In this document: piece by piece, positions 26,199 to 36,400 of the stretch
How the letters are laid out: every line of letters begins with the position of its first letter
Position numbering within the stretch: position 1 is the first letter of the stretch
Origin: Pseudomaricurvus alcaniphilus
GTDB lineage: Bacteria; Pseudomonadota; Gammaproteobacteria; Pseudomonadales; Cellvibrionaceae
Assembly (NCBI RefSeq): GCF_011440395.1
Contig: NZ_JAAOIX010000001.1
Span: forward strand, 1,098,304 to 1,162,303
Length of the DNA: 64,000 nt
Direction of reading: 5' to 3'
Program-made: the position numbers and the translations under genes
Notes under the pieces: model-generated
What the model saw: the letters and a program-made list of their open reading frames with translations, nothing else
What the model was told of the DNA's origin: nothing
Database searches by the model: none

Positions 26199-29100
26199 TC
26201 ATAATGGCGGCAGTGCGCCGCCATTTCGGCTATTGCCACTAATCACCTCAAAGTCTCCACTGACAAGCCCAGGACCGATCGGCTGTGAACAACTGGTGTG
26301 GATCTTGGTATTCAGCTCGCCATCCACATAGATGCTGATCTCAGTGCTCAAAGTACCCTTCTTGTCTGTGCCGGAGAAGCTAAACTCACCGCCCGCCAGG
26401 ACAAAGTCGTTGAATACTATATCGCCACCTTTTTTCTGTTCAACAACGATCAATCCATCTGCACCAAGGTTTTTCATCACCAGGTCGGTAACCTTGCCAT
26501 CGCACTCCCCGGTTTCGGGCGGAGCTTCCTCAACAACGACAGTTACCTCATCGGTAGCGCTACATTCTCCTCCTGAGGATGGCAGAGTGCCTATGACAGT
26601 AGCCTGGTTAGTGGTAGTCGCTAAAACCGTACCGAGCTTGGTGAAACGCTGAGTTTCGCCACTGTCGAGACTAAACGGACCAGCAACTGACCCGAGGACA
26701 CTGTCTTCAATGGATACCGCTGACAATGGGTCGCCGTTATTGGTCACCTCGTAACCAAAGAGCACCTCGGTTCCGGCATCGCCGCCAACACCATTGAAGC
26801 TGACCAGTTCAAGACTACCGAACACATCGCCAACTTCGAGCGGCTTGGAGCAAGAAGTGTGGATGGTATTAGCTTCCGTACCACCACCATTACTAACCTC
26901 GATCCTGGAGTTTGAATCGAACTTGCTCGCCGATATGGTGAACAGCTCACCGGGAGCTACAACGGCAGGCGCCACATCGTAGAGGTCATCCAGATCCTTA
27001 TCACCGGCCACAATGGATACGGCTTCAAATCCATTGACATCACCCTCACACTTATCCTTGTCCTCCTGGTCGTTATCACTAGCACCGCAACCCATGCCGG
27101 TGTAGCGGAAGGTCAGACTGGTCGGCTTACCAAGTACCTCACAACTTGCAAGTTGTGGCTGTAGCGTAACGACGCAGCTATTCTGGTCAGGAAAATCGGC
27201 ACTTGGGCCCGCGCCACACTCAAGCACTCTGCCGCTTTTATCGATAAAGCCCTGCAGCTTCCACTTGTTAGTGAAACCATCGCCGTTTTTCTTGCCGTCA
27301 CCGGCAAGTTTTCCGCAGTCGTCCGGGCTGTTAAAGTCCGGGTCTGAGCACGAAACGTGGAATTTCGACTTACCACTCTCTGTACCCACAAACTCCACGA
27401 TTACATCATTATCAGCAAACGGCGCGAAGAAGGTCACGGCCTGATTGGTAGTGACCACCCCTCCCGGAGCATTATTGGACGGCGCCTTGGTGATAGTAAT
27501 GTCTCCTCCCGTCCAGACAACCGTAAATTGCTTCAACTCGCCATCGCACTTCTCAAAGGCTGGAGGCGGCGGGGTCTCGACACGACAGGTCTTGTCGATC
27601 ACCAGGTCACACTGCGGAGGCGGCGGCGGTATCAGGCCACAATCGCGACTCAAGTCGATACCACGGGAGCCGACAGTAATACAGGACGTAGCACCATCCG
27701 CAGCGCGACAGTCACTGTCAATACTATCGTCGGCACCTTGATCAAGCTTGGTAAAGCTCTTGCCATCGGGCTTGACGAACTTCACGTAGTAGCTACCCGG
27801 CATCAGATCGAACACATTCGGTTCAGCACCAAACATATAATTGCCGTTGGTATTATCGGTATAGCGCCGTTGTCCAGTGTCAGAATCATCTCCACCATCC
27901 ATGACACCGTCGGGGCCACAGTCGAAGAGCTGCACTTCAACATTCGGCACACCGGCTTCAGAGCCGTCCTGCAGCCCGTCGCCGTCGTCATCCATCCACA
28001 CCCGATCACCAATTTTGGCAGGACAATAGATGCCAGCATCATTGGTGGGATCGAACTCATTCGAGCCGAGGTCAATATTGCCAGTTACGCCAGTAAGTGG
28101 ATCGGCATCGCTATCTGAACCATCGTCACCCTCATTGTGTAAAGTAAATGCTGGAGCGCCCAGATCAAAACCATCAGTGGTACAGAAGTTAGCGGGAAGC
28201 GAACTGATTTCAAACTCGACGCAGTAGGTGCCCGGGACCAGATTCTCGAACTTGTAATCTCCAGCGGCTCCGGTCGTAGTGGACGCACCAGTTGCGACAT
28301 CGTCATTGCTATTACAGACGCCATCTGTTCCCGGCAGCAACAGGTTCACTGTCATGCCCGGAACACCGGGCTCGCCATTCTCCTGTATGCCGTTGAGGTT
28401 GGAATCTTCAAAGACGAAATCCCCAAGCCCCGCAGGGGGGATAACAACACAGGCGTCCACGTCCTGGTTGTACTCGTTTGGAGCCAGCGTCACACACTGG
28501 CTGACACCATTGGTGTTGGTATCACAGTCCTTGGCTTCATCACCCCCCTGATTTTGGGGGCTGAACTCCGTACCATCGGGCTTGGTAAAAATAACTGCAT
28601 ACTCGCCAGGAGACAGAGGATTGAACATGTACATGCCATCGCCACCCGTAAACTGGCTGTCGATCTCAACGTTGCCGGGCACACCGCCCACACACTCAAC
28701 CAGTTTAACCTCCTGGCCAGGAACACCCTCTTCTCCCGGATCCTGGATACCATCACGGTCAACATCATCCACCAGCATGTCACCGATCTTCGCCGGGCAG
28801 TAAAAGCCTGCGTCGTTGCTCCGGTCTACCTCACCGGCGCTCAGGTCAATATTACCGGTCTGGCCAGTGGCGGGATCGGCATCACTGTCCAGTACGTCAC
28901 TGCCAACATTTTGCGGGCTGGATTGTGCGCCACCAATAAAGTCGGTGCAACCAAGCGCGGCGTCGGCGCTGGGCTTATCGAATTCGACACAATAGGTGCC
29001 GGGATTAAGGTTGGAAAACAGATAGAAGCCACCGGCGTCGGTTGAGGTAGAGCCGACAAAATCTTCATCACCGGTACCACAGTCACCATCAGTGCCGGGG

Positions 29101-29969
29101 GTCAGCAAGTTGACCACAACATCGCGAATACCCGGTTCGGTGCAACCGTCATCGCCATCACCAATTTTGGTTCCGGTTGGGTTGGAGCAATCCTGGACAC
29201 CGTCGGCGTTCAGGTCGTTCCATACTCGATCACCGAGGGAGGCGAACGGAGGAACCTTGGTAGTAATACTATCAATAGTCAAATCAAACGTGGAATTACC
29301 AGTAGCCTCCAATTGCAAAGCGCCAAGGCTGGTCAGATCAACCCCACCGCCTGCGCATGTTACATTGGCTTCAGCGCAGTTGGTAAAATCGGAAAATGGA
29401 AAGACGCTCGTTTCGGCGCCCGAGAGTACGGGAGTTCGCGAGTACTTGACACTTGTCCAGCGGTTCGCATCAGACCACGCTGTAACCGTATAGACAATAG
29501 ACAAATCAACAAACAAAGTCACCAATTCAAATTCGGTAACGTTGCCGCCCACCGTTATATCAAGACCACCCAAGCCTGTTGGATCAAGGGCGATACTGCC
29601 ATCAGAGCCATCCCACTGTACTTTCGCAGCGGCTGTCGTCTGGGTATCGATTGAAACATCCAGTACGGTAGCGGCAACTTCAATAGTCGCCTCCAAGGCC
29701 GGGTTACCCGATGCATTAGTTAGTAATTTAATTTCCAAATCACGCGCACCACCCAAAATCGTAGGATCAGTGCCGTCACCAACGCTACTTGAAACGCCAA
29801 AGGCATCCGGAGTTGAATCAACGAGTTTGGTCTGGTTCGTGGAGAACTGATCAATATCCCCCGGAGCAGCACTGCTGTTAATCGACGCGAGCCCGAGCAC
29901 AAGCCCCAGAACCATGGGTATCACGACCAAGCCGCGCGCCCCCGTTTGTTTATACGTAATTGTTTTCAT
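26199..29969 (-). CDS. Large exported protein with four SdrD-like B repeats
   Basis: 1256 residues. Signal peptide (1-35, ending NSSAA), an N-terminal domain (36-243), then four SdrD/Cna-B-type domains starting near 244 (SLGDRVWNDLNADGVQD), 393, 513 and 651, each with the GDxVxxDxxxxGxQ calcium-type motif and a later PGxYxVxF strand. A Pro-rich linker (781-807) is followed by three copies of a Cys-containing domain, near 808-890, 973-1050 and 1156-1240, with starts CDGELK, CEGDVN, CDGKVT and ends FHVSCSDP, IHTSCSKP, IHTSCSQP. There is no LPXTG, PEP-CTERM or autotransporter barrel. Probably a surface or secreted adhesin; function unknown. Confidence 0.85.
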   Translation of the reverse strand: MKTITYKQTGARGLVVIPMVLGLVLGLASINSSAAPGDIDQFSTNQTKLVDSTPDAFGVSSSVGDGTDPTILGGARDLEIKLLTNASGNPALEATIEVAATVLDVSIDTQTTAAAKVQWDGSDGSIALDPTGLGGLDITVGGNVTEFELVTLFVDLSIVYTVTAWSDANRWTSVKYSRTPVLSGAETSVFPFSDFTNCAEANVTCAGGGVDLTSLGALQLEATGNSTFDLTIDSITTKVPPFASLGDRVWNDLNADGVQDCSNPTGTKIGDGDDGCTEPGIRDVVVNLLTPGTDGDCGTGDEDFVGSTSTDAGGFYLFSNLNPGTYCVEFDKPSADAALGCTDFIGGAQSSPQNVGSDVLDSDADPATGQTGNIDLSAGEVDRSNDAGFYCPAKIGDMLVDDVDRDGIQDPGEEGVPGQEVKLVECVGGVPGNVEIDSQFTGGDGMYMFNPLSPGEYAVIFTKPDGTEFSPQNQGGDEAKDCDTNTNGVSQCVTLAPNEYNQDVDACVVIPPAGLGDFVFEDSNLNGIQENGEPGVPGMTVNLLLPGTDGVCNSNDDVATGASTTTGAAGDYKFENLVPGTYCVEFEISSLPANFCTTDGFDLGAPAFTLHNEGDDGSDSDADPLTGVTGNIDLGSNEFDPTNDAGIYCPAKIGDRVWMDDDGDGLQDGSEAGVPNVEVQLFDCGPDGVMDGGDDSDTGQRRYTDNTNGNYMFGAEPNVFDLMPGSYYVKFVKPDGKSFTKLDQGADDSIDSDCRAADGATSCITVGSRGIDLSRDCGLIPPPPPQCDLVIDKTCRVETPPPPAFEKCDGELKQFTVVWTGGDITITKAPSNNAPGGVVTTNQAVTFFAPFADNDVIVEFVGTESGKSKFHVSCSDPDFNSPDDCGKLAGDGKKNGDGFTNKWKLQGFIDKSGRVLECGAGPSADFPDQNSCVVTLQPQLASCEVLGKPTSLTFRYTGMGCGASDNDQEDKDKCEGDVNGFEAVSIVAGDKDLDDLYDVAPAVVAPGELFTISASKFDSNSRIEVSNGGGTEANTIHTSCSKPLEVGDVFGSLELVSFNGVGGDAGTEVLFGYEVTNNGDPLSAVSIEDSVLGSVAGPFSLDSGETQRFTKLGTVLATTTNQATVIGTLPSSGGECSATDEVTVVVEEAPPETGECDGKVTDLVMKNLGADGLIVVEQKKGGDIVFNDFVLAGGEFSFSGTDKKGTLSTEISIYVDGELNTKIHTSCSQPIGPGLVSGDFEVISGNSRNGGALPPL

Positions 29970-30561
29970 AGCGCTAAAATCCCTCAGCTGAACATATCGA
30001 GCCCATTGTTAACCGAGCGGCTGCACACCGAGCAGTGTCAACGGACCTTATGGTTATCATTGAGCGAGCATTACAAATTCCGATATTGACCGAGCTGTCT
30101 TTGACGGAACTGCCAACAACGGTGCTTTTATACATTCGCCCAATATTCACTATGCGATACCCCTATTGACTAGGGGTCAAATAGGGGTTAAGAGTTAAAA
30201 ATTTATGGTATTGCAGTTACAGGAAACCACTAGAGAATAAAGTTAGTTACAGTTTTAATTTTAATAGATTACTACCAGAAACTAATAAAAGCATATTTTG
30301 AGCCAAAACTATGCAGCCCCACACCAAAGGCGCTTAACCAACTGATACAAAAAAGCTTTTTACTGGCGCCCGGCACGTCTGAGCAGGCAACTACAACGAC
30401 GCACAGCGCCAACTGTAAAATTTTCTGACAAAATATTAGTGCGATTGGCGTGACCAAAGACCCTGTAGCAGGCGCAGTTAAAAGAGATAATCTGCCACAA
30501 GACATGAGCTGCCGATACGCGCACTAGATTACTGCCAATCGCAAGCAAAAGCCGAGGACAC
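29970..30561. other. Non-coding region upstream of the SdrD-repeat gene
   Basis: About 590 bp, AT-rich in the middle, with no convincing gene. It must contain the promoter of the leftward gene at 29969; the clustered ACCCCT hexamers at 30158-30188 are the only clear signal. Confidence 0.55.
30158..30188. promoter_or_regulatory. Cluster of ACCCCT half-sites
   Basis: TACCCCT (30158-30164), AGGGGT (30172-30177) and AGGGGT (30183-30188); ACCCCTATT is the exact reverse complement of AATAGGGGT at 30180-30188. The arrangement resembles TACYYMT-type sites of NarL/FixJ response regulators, but no regulator is identified. It lies about 190 bp upstream of the SdrD-repeat gene. Confidence 0.4.
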
Positions 30562-30591
30562 AAAAAAGGCGACCCGAAGGTCGCCTTTTTT
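30562..30591 (-). terminator. Terminator of rpsA
   Basis: AAAAAAGGCGAC (30562-30573) pairs exactly with GTCGCCTTTTTT (30580-30591) through a CGAA loop, about 31 bp past the rpsA stop. It has T6 on both strands. Confidence 0.9.
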
Positions 30592-30622
30592 GTTTGCCAG
30601 CTGCCCGCAGGCAGCAGCGGTC

Positions 30623-32305
30623 TTACTTGTCCTGGCTCTGCATCTGCGCCTTGATCAGGTCGCCAATGGTGGCCGGGGCAGCCTGCTCGGCGGCCTTGTT
30701 GGAGTGCTCCTTGATAGCAGCGCGCTCCTCGGCAGCGTCTTTCGACTTGACCGACAGGTTGATGGCGCGGTTTTTACGGTCGACATTCAAAATGACTGTT
30801 TCGACAGTATCACCAACACTCAGCACATTGCGTGCATCTTCAACCTTGTCACGGCTGAGCTCGGAAGCTTTCAGCACTGCTTCAACGTCAGCCGCCAGGG
30901 TAACGATGGCTGCTTTCGCATCCACTTCCTTCACGGTACCGGTAACAATGGCACCCTTGTCGTTAACGGCAACGTAGTCAGAGAACGGATCGCTATCCAG
31001 CTGCTTGATACCCAGGGAGATACGCTCGCGCTCCGGGTCGATGGCCAGGATAACAGTTTCCAGCTCATCGCCTTTCTTGTACTTGCGTACCGCTTCTTCA
31101 CCCGCTTCCTGCCAGGAGATATCGGACAGGTGCACCAGGCCATCGATACCGCCATCCAGGCCGATAAAGATACCGAAGTCAGTGATGGACTTGATCTTGC
31201 CGGAAATCTTGTCGCCTTTGGCGAACTGACGACCGAATGCATCCCAGGGATTTTCCTGGCACTGCTTGATACCCAGGGAGATACGACGACGCTCCTCGTC
31301 AATATCCAGCACCATAACTTCAACTTCATCACCAACATTGACCACCTTGGACGGGTGGATATTCTTGTTGGTCCAATCCATTTCAGAAACGTGTACCAGA
31401 CCTTCCACACCCTCTTCGATTTCAGCAAAGCAGCCGTAATCGGTCAGGTTGGTAACGCGGGCAGTGGTGCGCGCACCCTCGGGGTAACGAGAGGTAATTT
31501 CGACCCATGGATCCTCGCCCAGCTGCTTCAGGCCAAGGGATACACGGTTGCGCTCACGGTCAAACTTCAGGACTTTAACGTCGATCTCATCGCCAACATT
31601 GACGATTTCGCTCGGGTGCTTGATGCGCTTCCAGGCCATATCGGTAATGTGCAACAGACCATCGACACCGCCCAGGTCAACAAAGGCACCGTAGTCAGTG
31701 AGGTTCTTGACGATACCCTTAACCGACATACCTTCTTGCAGGTTGGCCAGCAGCTCTTCCCGCTCGGCAGAATTGGCTTTCTCCATAACAGCGCGACGAG
31801 ATACAACCACGTTGTTGCGCTTCTGGTCCAGCTTGATCACTTTGAATTCGAGATCCTTGCCTTCCAGGTGCGTAGTTTCGCGCACCGGACGCACATCAAC
31901 CAGTGAACCTGGCAGGAACGCACGAATACCGGCGACATCCACGGTAAAGCCACCCTTGACCTTGCCATTGATAACGCCTTTAACAATTTCGTCAGCCTCG
32001 TGAGCAGCTTCCAAAACCTTCCAGGCTTCAGCGCGCTTGGCTTTTTCGCGAGACAGTCGCGTCTCACCGAATCCGTCTTCGACCGATTCCAGGGCAACCT
32101 GTACTTCGTCGCCAATGTTCAGGGTCATCTCACCGCTGTCGTTCAGGAACTGAACCGCGGGAATAACACCCTCAGACTTCAGACCAGCGTGAACAGTCAC
32201 CCAGTCTTTATCAACATCGATCACCACGCCGGTAACAATAGAACCGGGTACCATATCGACGGATTTCAAACTTTCTTCAAAGAGTTCTGCGAAGGATTCG
32301 CTCAT
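30623..32305 (-). CDS. rpsA: 30S ribosomal protein S1
   Basis: RNA-binding ribosomal protein that brings mRNA to the 30S subunit. 560 residues (E. coli 557) with six S1 domains in order (repeated Gx[69 protein letters not shown]). The conserved start [13 protein letters not shown] is at ATG 32305; the frame runs ten codons further upstream without a better start. Lacking a strong Shine-Dalgarno site is usual for this self-regulated gene. Confidence 0.97.
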   Translation of the reverse strand: MSESFAELFEESLKSVDMVPGSIVTGVVIDVDKDWVTVHAGLKSEGVIPAVQFLNDSGEMTLNIGDEVQVALESVEDGFGETRLSREKAKRAEAWKVLEAAHEADEIVKGVINGKVKGGFTVDVAGIRAFLPGSLVDVRPVRETTHLEGKDLEFKVIKLDQKRNNVVVSRRAVMEKANSAEREELLANLQEGMSVKGIVKNLTDYGAFVDLGGVDGLLHITDMAWKRIKHPSEIVNVGDEIDVKVLKFDRERNRVSLGLKQLGEDPWVEITSRYPEGARTTARVTNLTDYGCFAEIEEGVEGLVHVSEMDWTNKNIHPSKVVNVGDEVEVMVLDIDEERRRISLGIKQCQENPWDAFGRQFAKGDKISGKIKSITDFGIFIGLDGGIDGLVHLSDISWQEAGEEAVRKYKKGDELETVILAIDPERERISLGIKQLDSDPFSDYVAVNDKGAIVTGTVKEVDAKAAIVTLAADVEAVLKASELSRDKVEDARNVLSVGDTVETVILNVDRKNRAINLSVKSKDAAEERAAIKEHSNKAAEQAAPATIGDLIKAQMQSQDK

Positions 32306-32615
32306 TAGGACAACCTTTATAAAGGTAAACAGCACAAGCCAGCCGGTTGGCGAACTCTCCCTGCAGGAGCTTCAGGCTCCTTTGCTGCAAGAGACTACGC
32401 ATTGATATTTTCAGCTCGAAACTATCGAATCACACCAACTGCACTTGTCAACCATACTGCCAGTTGTATGGGGCCGGTTAAATTTGACGACAACCCCGCT
32501 CTTGCTGGCTAATGCGGATGTTATCGCCGTCTAGAACCCAAACACGGGTTTTAGAGGCGGCGGAGGATAACAGAGTTCGCAACTGACGGCAAGATCTGCC
32601 GGGATTGTCCGGGGG
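32306..32615. other. rpsA leader/promoter region
   Basis: 310 bp between lapB and rpsA. On the minus strand a perfect -35 TTGACA (32451-32446) is followed 17 bp later by TCGATA (32428-32423), a plausible though poor -10. The leader to the ATG can fold a hairpin from AGGAGC (about 32364-32369) with GCTCCT, which may take part in S1 autoregulation. Confidence 0.45.
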
Positions 32616-33788
32616 CTAACCATCAACCGGCTTGACCGCTCCCCAGGTTTTGCAACTCGGGCACAGCCAGTGCAGCTGCTGCCCGCCAAAGCCGCACTGC
32701 TGGCAGCGGTATTGGGGCAGCGCCTTGAGCAGCCGGTCGACCACCGCAGCGGCCGTTTGCAGGCCGGTATCGGGGCAGGACTGCCCCTCCAATTGATAGT
32801 GCAACAAGGTGCCCGCCGCCTGCAAACTCAGCCCCGGAGCCCGTTGCTGGCCGAGAAATTCAGCCGCCGCTTGCGCGCCCTGCTCCGTTCGCAGCAACTG
32901 CGCCCGGGCCAGGGCAATGGCCACCGACCCGCTTTCCGCCAGCCGTTCATCCAGGTAGGCCGCCAGCTCAGCGGTCGCCCCCATTTCAGCGTAGCACTCG
33001 GCGATGATCGGCAGGGCCTCGCCGACCAGCGCCGCATCCTGGTAAAACACCTGTTTGAGCGCCTTTAGCGCCTCCACTGGCTGCCCCAGCCGCAACTCCA
33101 GGCGCCCCAGCAACAGGCTGGCCCGGGCCGACTGCTTATCGGCCCCCATCGCCGAGCGCAGCAGGCGGCGCGCCACCAGGTAGTCGGAGCGCTGCAACGC
33201 CTCCTCGGCCAATTCACAGTAGTAGTGGGCCTGAACCCGGCGCCATTTGTCCTGCAGTCGGGAGAAGCGCCGGCCGGACAACTGATTGATGGCAGAGATG
33301 CCCTTTTGCCACTCTTTCTCATCGCGATAGATTTCAATCAGGTCCTGCAGGCACTGGGAGCGGAGCGCCGCTGACGAGGTGTTCATGAGTTCCAGCAATA
33401 GCAGTTCAGCGCGATCGAGCAGTCCGGCCCGGATAAAGTCCCGCGCCAGCTCCAGTTGCACCTGCAGGGATTGCTCCTCCCCCAGGCCCGGGCGCGCCAG
33501 CAGGTTTTGGTGAATCTTGATGGCCCGATCCACCTCGCCCCGCTTGCGCAGCATATTGCCCAGTGCCAGGTGAGTTTCCAGGGTGTCGCTGTTGACCTCC
33601 AGCGCATCGATAAAGGTGTCGATGGCGGCGTCCTGCCGCTCACTTAACAGATAATTGAGGCCCTGTATGTAGTGGGGCTCGAACGTGGGGCCGGATTTTG
33701 CGGAGTTTTGCCGGCGGCTGCGGAGCCCGAGAAAATAGCCGATTGCAATGGCCGCCAACAACAGCAGTAACAGCCCCCAATCGAACAT
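32616..33788 (-). CDS. lapB: Lipopolysaccharide assembly protein LapB (YciM)
   Basis: Inner-membrane regulator of LPS synthesis that controls LpxC turnover with FtsH. 390 residues: one N-terminal TM (about 4-22), a chain of TPR repeats, and a C-terminal rubredoxin-like metal site with two CxxC pairs (YRCQQCGF and WLCPSCKTWG). It follows lapA by 14 bp, the usual lapAB pair. Confidence 0.95.
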   Translation of the reverse strand: MFDWGLLLLLLAAIAIGYFLGLRSRRQNSAKSGPTFEPHYIQGLNYLLSERQDAAIDTFIDALEVNSDTLETHLALGNMLRKRGEVDRAIKIHQNLLARPGLGEEQSLQVQLELARDFIRAGLLDRAELLLLELMNTSSAALRSQCLQDLIEIYRDEKEWQKGISAINQLSGRRFSRLQDKWRRVQAHYYCELAEEALQRSDYLVARRLLRSAMGADKQSARASLLLGRLELRLGQPVEALKALKQVFYQDAALVGEALPIIAECYAEMGATAELAAYLDERLAESGSVAIALARAQLLRTEQGAQAAAEFLGQQRAPGLSLQAAGTLLHYQLEGQSCPDTGLQTAAAVVDRLLKALPQYRCQQCGFGGQQLHWLCPSCKTWGAVKPVDG

Positions 33789-33802
33789 TATCGACCCTTG
33801 CC

Positions 33803-34102
33803 TCAGCCTTTAACGGGCGCTTTCCGCAACCGTTCCAGTTCTTTGTCGCGACGATTCAGTTGCCGCTTCAGCGCCAGTACATCGCCCTTGAGTTTCAACC
33901 CCCCTAACAGGCTCAGCAAGTAACCCACTATCGCGCCCGCCAGCAGCACACCGCATACCAGCACCCCCAGCGACACCGGCGGCATAGGGAAGCCCAGCAG
34001 CAGCACGTCAACCACCTGGGCGTTTTCGGTGCTGAACCAGACCCCCAGGATCAATCCGACCAAAAGTAGCACCAGTAACAATACTTTTTTAATCACAGCC
34101 AT
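33803..34102 (-). CDS. lapA: Lipopolysaccharide assembly protein LapA
   Basis: 99-residue inner-membrane protein with two TM segments (about 5-24 and 43-66; GVWFSTENAQVVDVLLLGF lies between) and a charged coiled C terminus (LKRQLNRRDKELERLRK). It acts with LapB in LPS assembly. Confidence 0.92.
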   Translation of the reverse strand: MAVIKKVLLLVLLLVGLILGVWFSTENAQVVDVLLLGFPMPPVSLGVLVCGVLLAGAIVGYLLSLLGGLKLKGDVLALKRQLNRRDKELERLRKAPVKG

Positions 34103-34247
34103 TCTTCGCTCCCTTTGCTTAAGCTGCCCGCCTTGTGGTCGGCTATCTTAATGCCTATCGCTTGTCGCTCATTGCGTGTCGCTTGTTGCCGCCCGACAGC
34201 ACCCGGCGTCACACCAGGCCCTGCACTACCGGCAGCCTACTGTAAAA

Positions 34248-34892
34248 TCAGACCAACGCCAAGACAACGTCCAGCACCTGCTGCACACTCATACTGGTGG
34301 TATCGATCTCGATGGCATCATCGGCGGGCTTAAGCGGCGAGATCAATCGCTCGCGATCCTGCTTGTCGCGAATCTTGATGTCTTTCAGGATTTGCTCGGC
34401 GTCGACGGCCTGACCTGCAGCCTGCAGCTGCTTGATACGCCGCCGCGCCCGCTCCTCGGCGGTGGCACTGAGAAATATCTTCAGCGACGCCCCGGGAAAT
34501 ACAGTCGTGCCCATATCCCTGCCGTCGGCCACCAACCCCGGCGCCCTGGCAAAATTTCTCTGCAGCTGCAACAGGGCCTCGCGCACCTGTTCGCTGGCAC
34601 CAACCCGGGAGGCGTTCATGCCGACGTCCTCCTGGCGGATGGCATCACTGACATCCTCACCGGCAAGCAAATATTTGATTTTATCACCGGGTTCAAATAC
34701 CACATCCAGCTCCCTGGCCACCTTGGCCAGGGCTTTTTCGTCCGCAAAATCAACTTTCTGGCGCTCTGCCGCCAGCGCTGTCAAGCGATACAACGCACCG
34801 CTATCCAGCAGGTGAAAACCCAACTTGTCGGCCAACTTCTGTCCAACCGTTCCCTTGCCCACGCCGCTGGGGCCATCAATAGTAATAATCAT
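34248..34892 (-). CDS. cmk: Cytidylate kinase
   Basis: Phosphorylates CMP and dCMP to the diphosphates. 214 residues with the P-loop GPSGVGKGT near the N terminus, and DGRDMGTTVFPGASLKIFL and the RDKQDRERLISPLKPADDAIEID segment. Usually precedes rpsA; here lapAB sits between them. Confidence 0.96.
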   Translation of the reverse strand: MIITIDGPSGVGKGTVGQKLADKLGFHLLDSGALYRLTALAAERQKVDFADEKALAKVARELDVVFEPGDKIKYLLAGEDVSDAIRQEDVGMNASRVGASEQVREALLQLQRNFARAPGLVADGRDMGTTVFPGASLKIFLSATAEERARRRIKQLQAAGQAVDAEQILKDIKIRDKQDRERLISPLKPADDAIEIDTTSMSVQQVLDVVLALV

Positions 34893-35003
34893 AGTTTTCC
34901 TTCTGGAACGGGTTTCTGCCCAGTCCTGCAGACGTCTTGAAACCGGATTTCAATTCAGGCAGCCCCGATTCGCTCTTGCGCGAATCATGCCGGGGCCCTG
35001 CTT

Positions 35004-35711
35004 TTAACTTGCGGCCTTGATCGCCGCAGCCATATTGCGGCACACAGCCGCCGGGTCAGGCGCCTGGGTGATCGGTCGCCCGACCACCAGATAGTGACTG
35101 CCCGCCCGAATTGCATCGGCAGGGGTCACCACCCGGCGCTGGTCATCGGCGGCCGCATCCGCAGGTCGGATGCCGGGCGTCACCAAACAAAAGCCAGCCC
35201 CCAACTCCGCCCTGAGACTGGATGCCTCCCGGGCCGAGCACACCACCCCATCCATACCATTGCTCTGCGCCAGCCGCGCCAGCAACTGCACCTGTTCAGC
35301 GGCACTGTTGGCTACCCCAAGAGCGTGCAAATCGGCACTTTCAATGCTGGTCAACACGGTCACGGCGATCAGCAATGGCTTGGCACCGCTGCGCTTGTCC
35401 AGCTCGTTTCTCGCCGCTGCCAGCATCCGCTCACCGCCACTGGCATGCACATTCACCATCCAAACCCCCAGCTCGGCAGCCGCTTTCACCGCCTTGGCGG
35501 TGGTATTGGGAATATCGTGAAACTTCAGGTCCAGGAATACCTCAAACCCCTTCTGCATCAGCGCTTCCACCACCTGCGGGCCGGCCGCAGTGAACAGCTC
35601 CTTGCCCACTTTCAAACGACACTGGGTCGGATCCAGCCGGTCAGCCATATTGAGGCAGTCTTGGCGACGATCAAAATCCATCGCCACCAGAATTCGGGGG
35701 TTTTCAATCAT
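35004..35711 (-). CDS. pyrF: Orotidine 5'-phosphate decarboxylase
   Basis: Last step of UMP synthesis. 235 residues, TIM-barrel enzyme with the catalytic [10 protein letters not shown] loop (Lys/Asp pair) and the C-terminal [17 protein letters not shown] and YLVVGRPIT phosphate-binding loops. ATG 35711. In E. coli pyrF follows lapB; here it is upstream of cmk. Confidence 0.96.
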   Translation of the reverse strand: MIENPRILVAMDFDRRQDCLNMADRLDPTQCRLKVGKELFTAAGPQVVEALMQKGFEVFLDLKFHDIPNTTAKAVKAAAELGVWMVNVHASGGERMLAAARNELDKRSGAKPLLIAVTVLTSIESADLHALGVANSAAEQVQLLARLAQSNGMDGVVCSAREASSLRAELGAGFCLVTPGIRPADAAADDQRRVVTPADAIRAGSHYLVVGRPITQAPDPAAVCRNMAAAIKAAS

Positions 35712-35926
35712 CAGGGCCCAGCCTTTCCTGTGGAGTATTTCAGGGGGAAGGGATTGTACCTGTTGTCACATCGTTAGTCATGACTTGACGCGTTTTAAGA
35801 CTGCCCGCTGGCCGAGCAGGCAATTGGATCAGCCGGGTAGAATTACCCTATTTCCACACTTTTTACCGATTGTTTTGCGCCGCTTGCGGGTTATGTTATC
35901 CACTCCAACCAACAAGGAGCGTTATC

Positions 35927-36232
35927 ATGAAAAACATCGCCAACTACCAACACCTGGTCAAGATCGTCATGCTACTGGTTATTTTTGCCGCCGGCCCCAG
36001 CCTCAGCTGGGCCAATAGCAAGGCCACGGCCAGCGAGAGCGTCAACATCAACACCGCCAGTGCCGAGGAGATTTCCAGCCGCCTCAACGGTATCGGCCTG
36101 AAAAAAGCCCACGCCATCGTGCAGTGGCGGGAAAAGCACGGCAACTTCAGTGAGGTCAACCAACTGACCCAGGTCAAGGGGATCGGCAGCAAGACCCTCG
36201 ATCGCAACAGCGGCCGAATTGCGCTGGAATAG
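35927..36232 (+). CDS. ComEA-like helix-hairpin-helix exported protein
   Basis: 101 residues: signal peptide (1-29, ending SWA), then a ComEA-type HhH DNA-binding domain (VNINTASAEEISSRLNGIG, then LTQVKGIGSKTLDRN). Such periplasmic proteins pull DNA in during natural transformation, but short stand-alone versions also occur without competence systems. ATG 35927 has a perfect AAGGAG. It is the only rightward gene in a long leftward stretch. Confidence 0.88.
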   Translation: MKNIANYQHLVKIVMLLVIFAAGPSLSWANSKATASESVNINTASAEEISSRLNGIGLKKAHAIVQWREKHGNFSEVNQLTQVKGIGSKTLDRNSGRIALE

Positions 36233-36243
36233 CTGCTTGGGGG

Positions 36244-36281
36244 ATTGGCCCAGTACTCGGCTAAACGAGTACTGGGCCAAT
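36244..36281 (+). terminator. Perfect 16-bp hairpin after the ComEA-like gene
   Basis: ATTGGCCCAGTACTCG (36244-36259) pairs exactly with 36266-36281 across a six-base loop, 11 bp past the stop. There is no T-run, so it may instead protect the transcript or be a binding palindrome. Confidence 0.5.
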
Positions 36282-36303
36282 AATAGAGCAGACTGGGCAG
36301 AGT

Positions 36304-36386
36304 ACCCTGGATAAAGAGCACCCTGGATAAAGAGCACCCTGGATAAAGAGCATCCTGGATCCTCGATAAAGAGCTCCCTGGATAAA
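36304..36386. repeat. 16-bp tandem repeat, about five copies
   Basis: ACCCTGGATAAAGAGC at 36304, 36320 and 36336 is exact; further copies to 36386 are degenerate (ATCCTGGAT.., CTCCCTGGATAAA). It lies between the ComEA-like gene and rmlD. Confidence 0.85.
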
Positions 36387-36400
36387 AAACCGGAAAAGAT

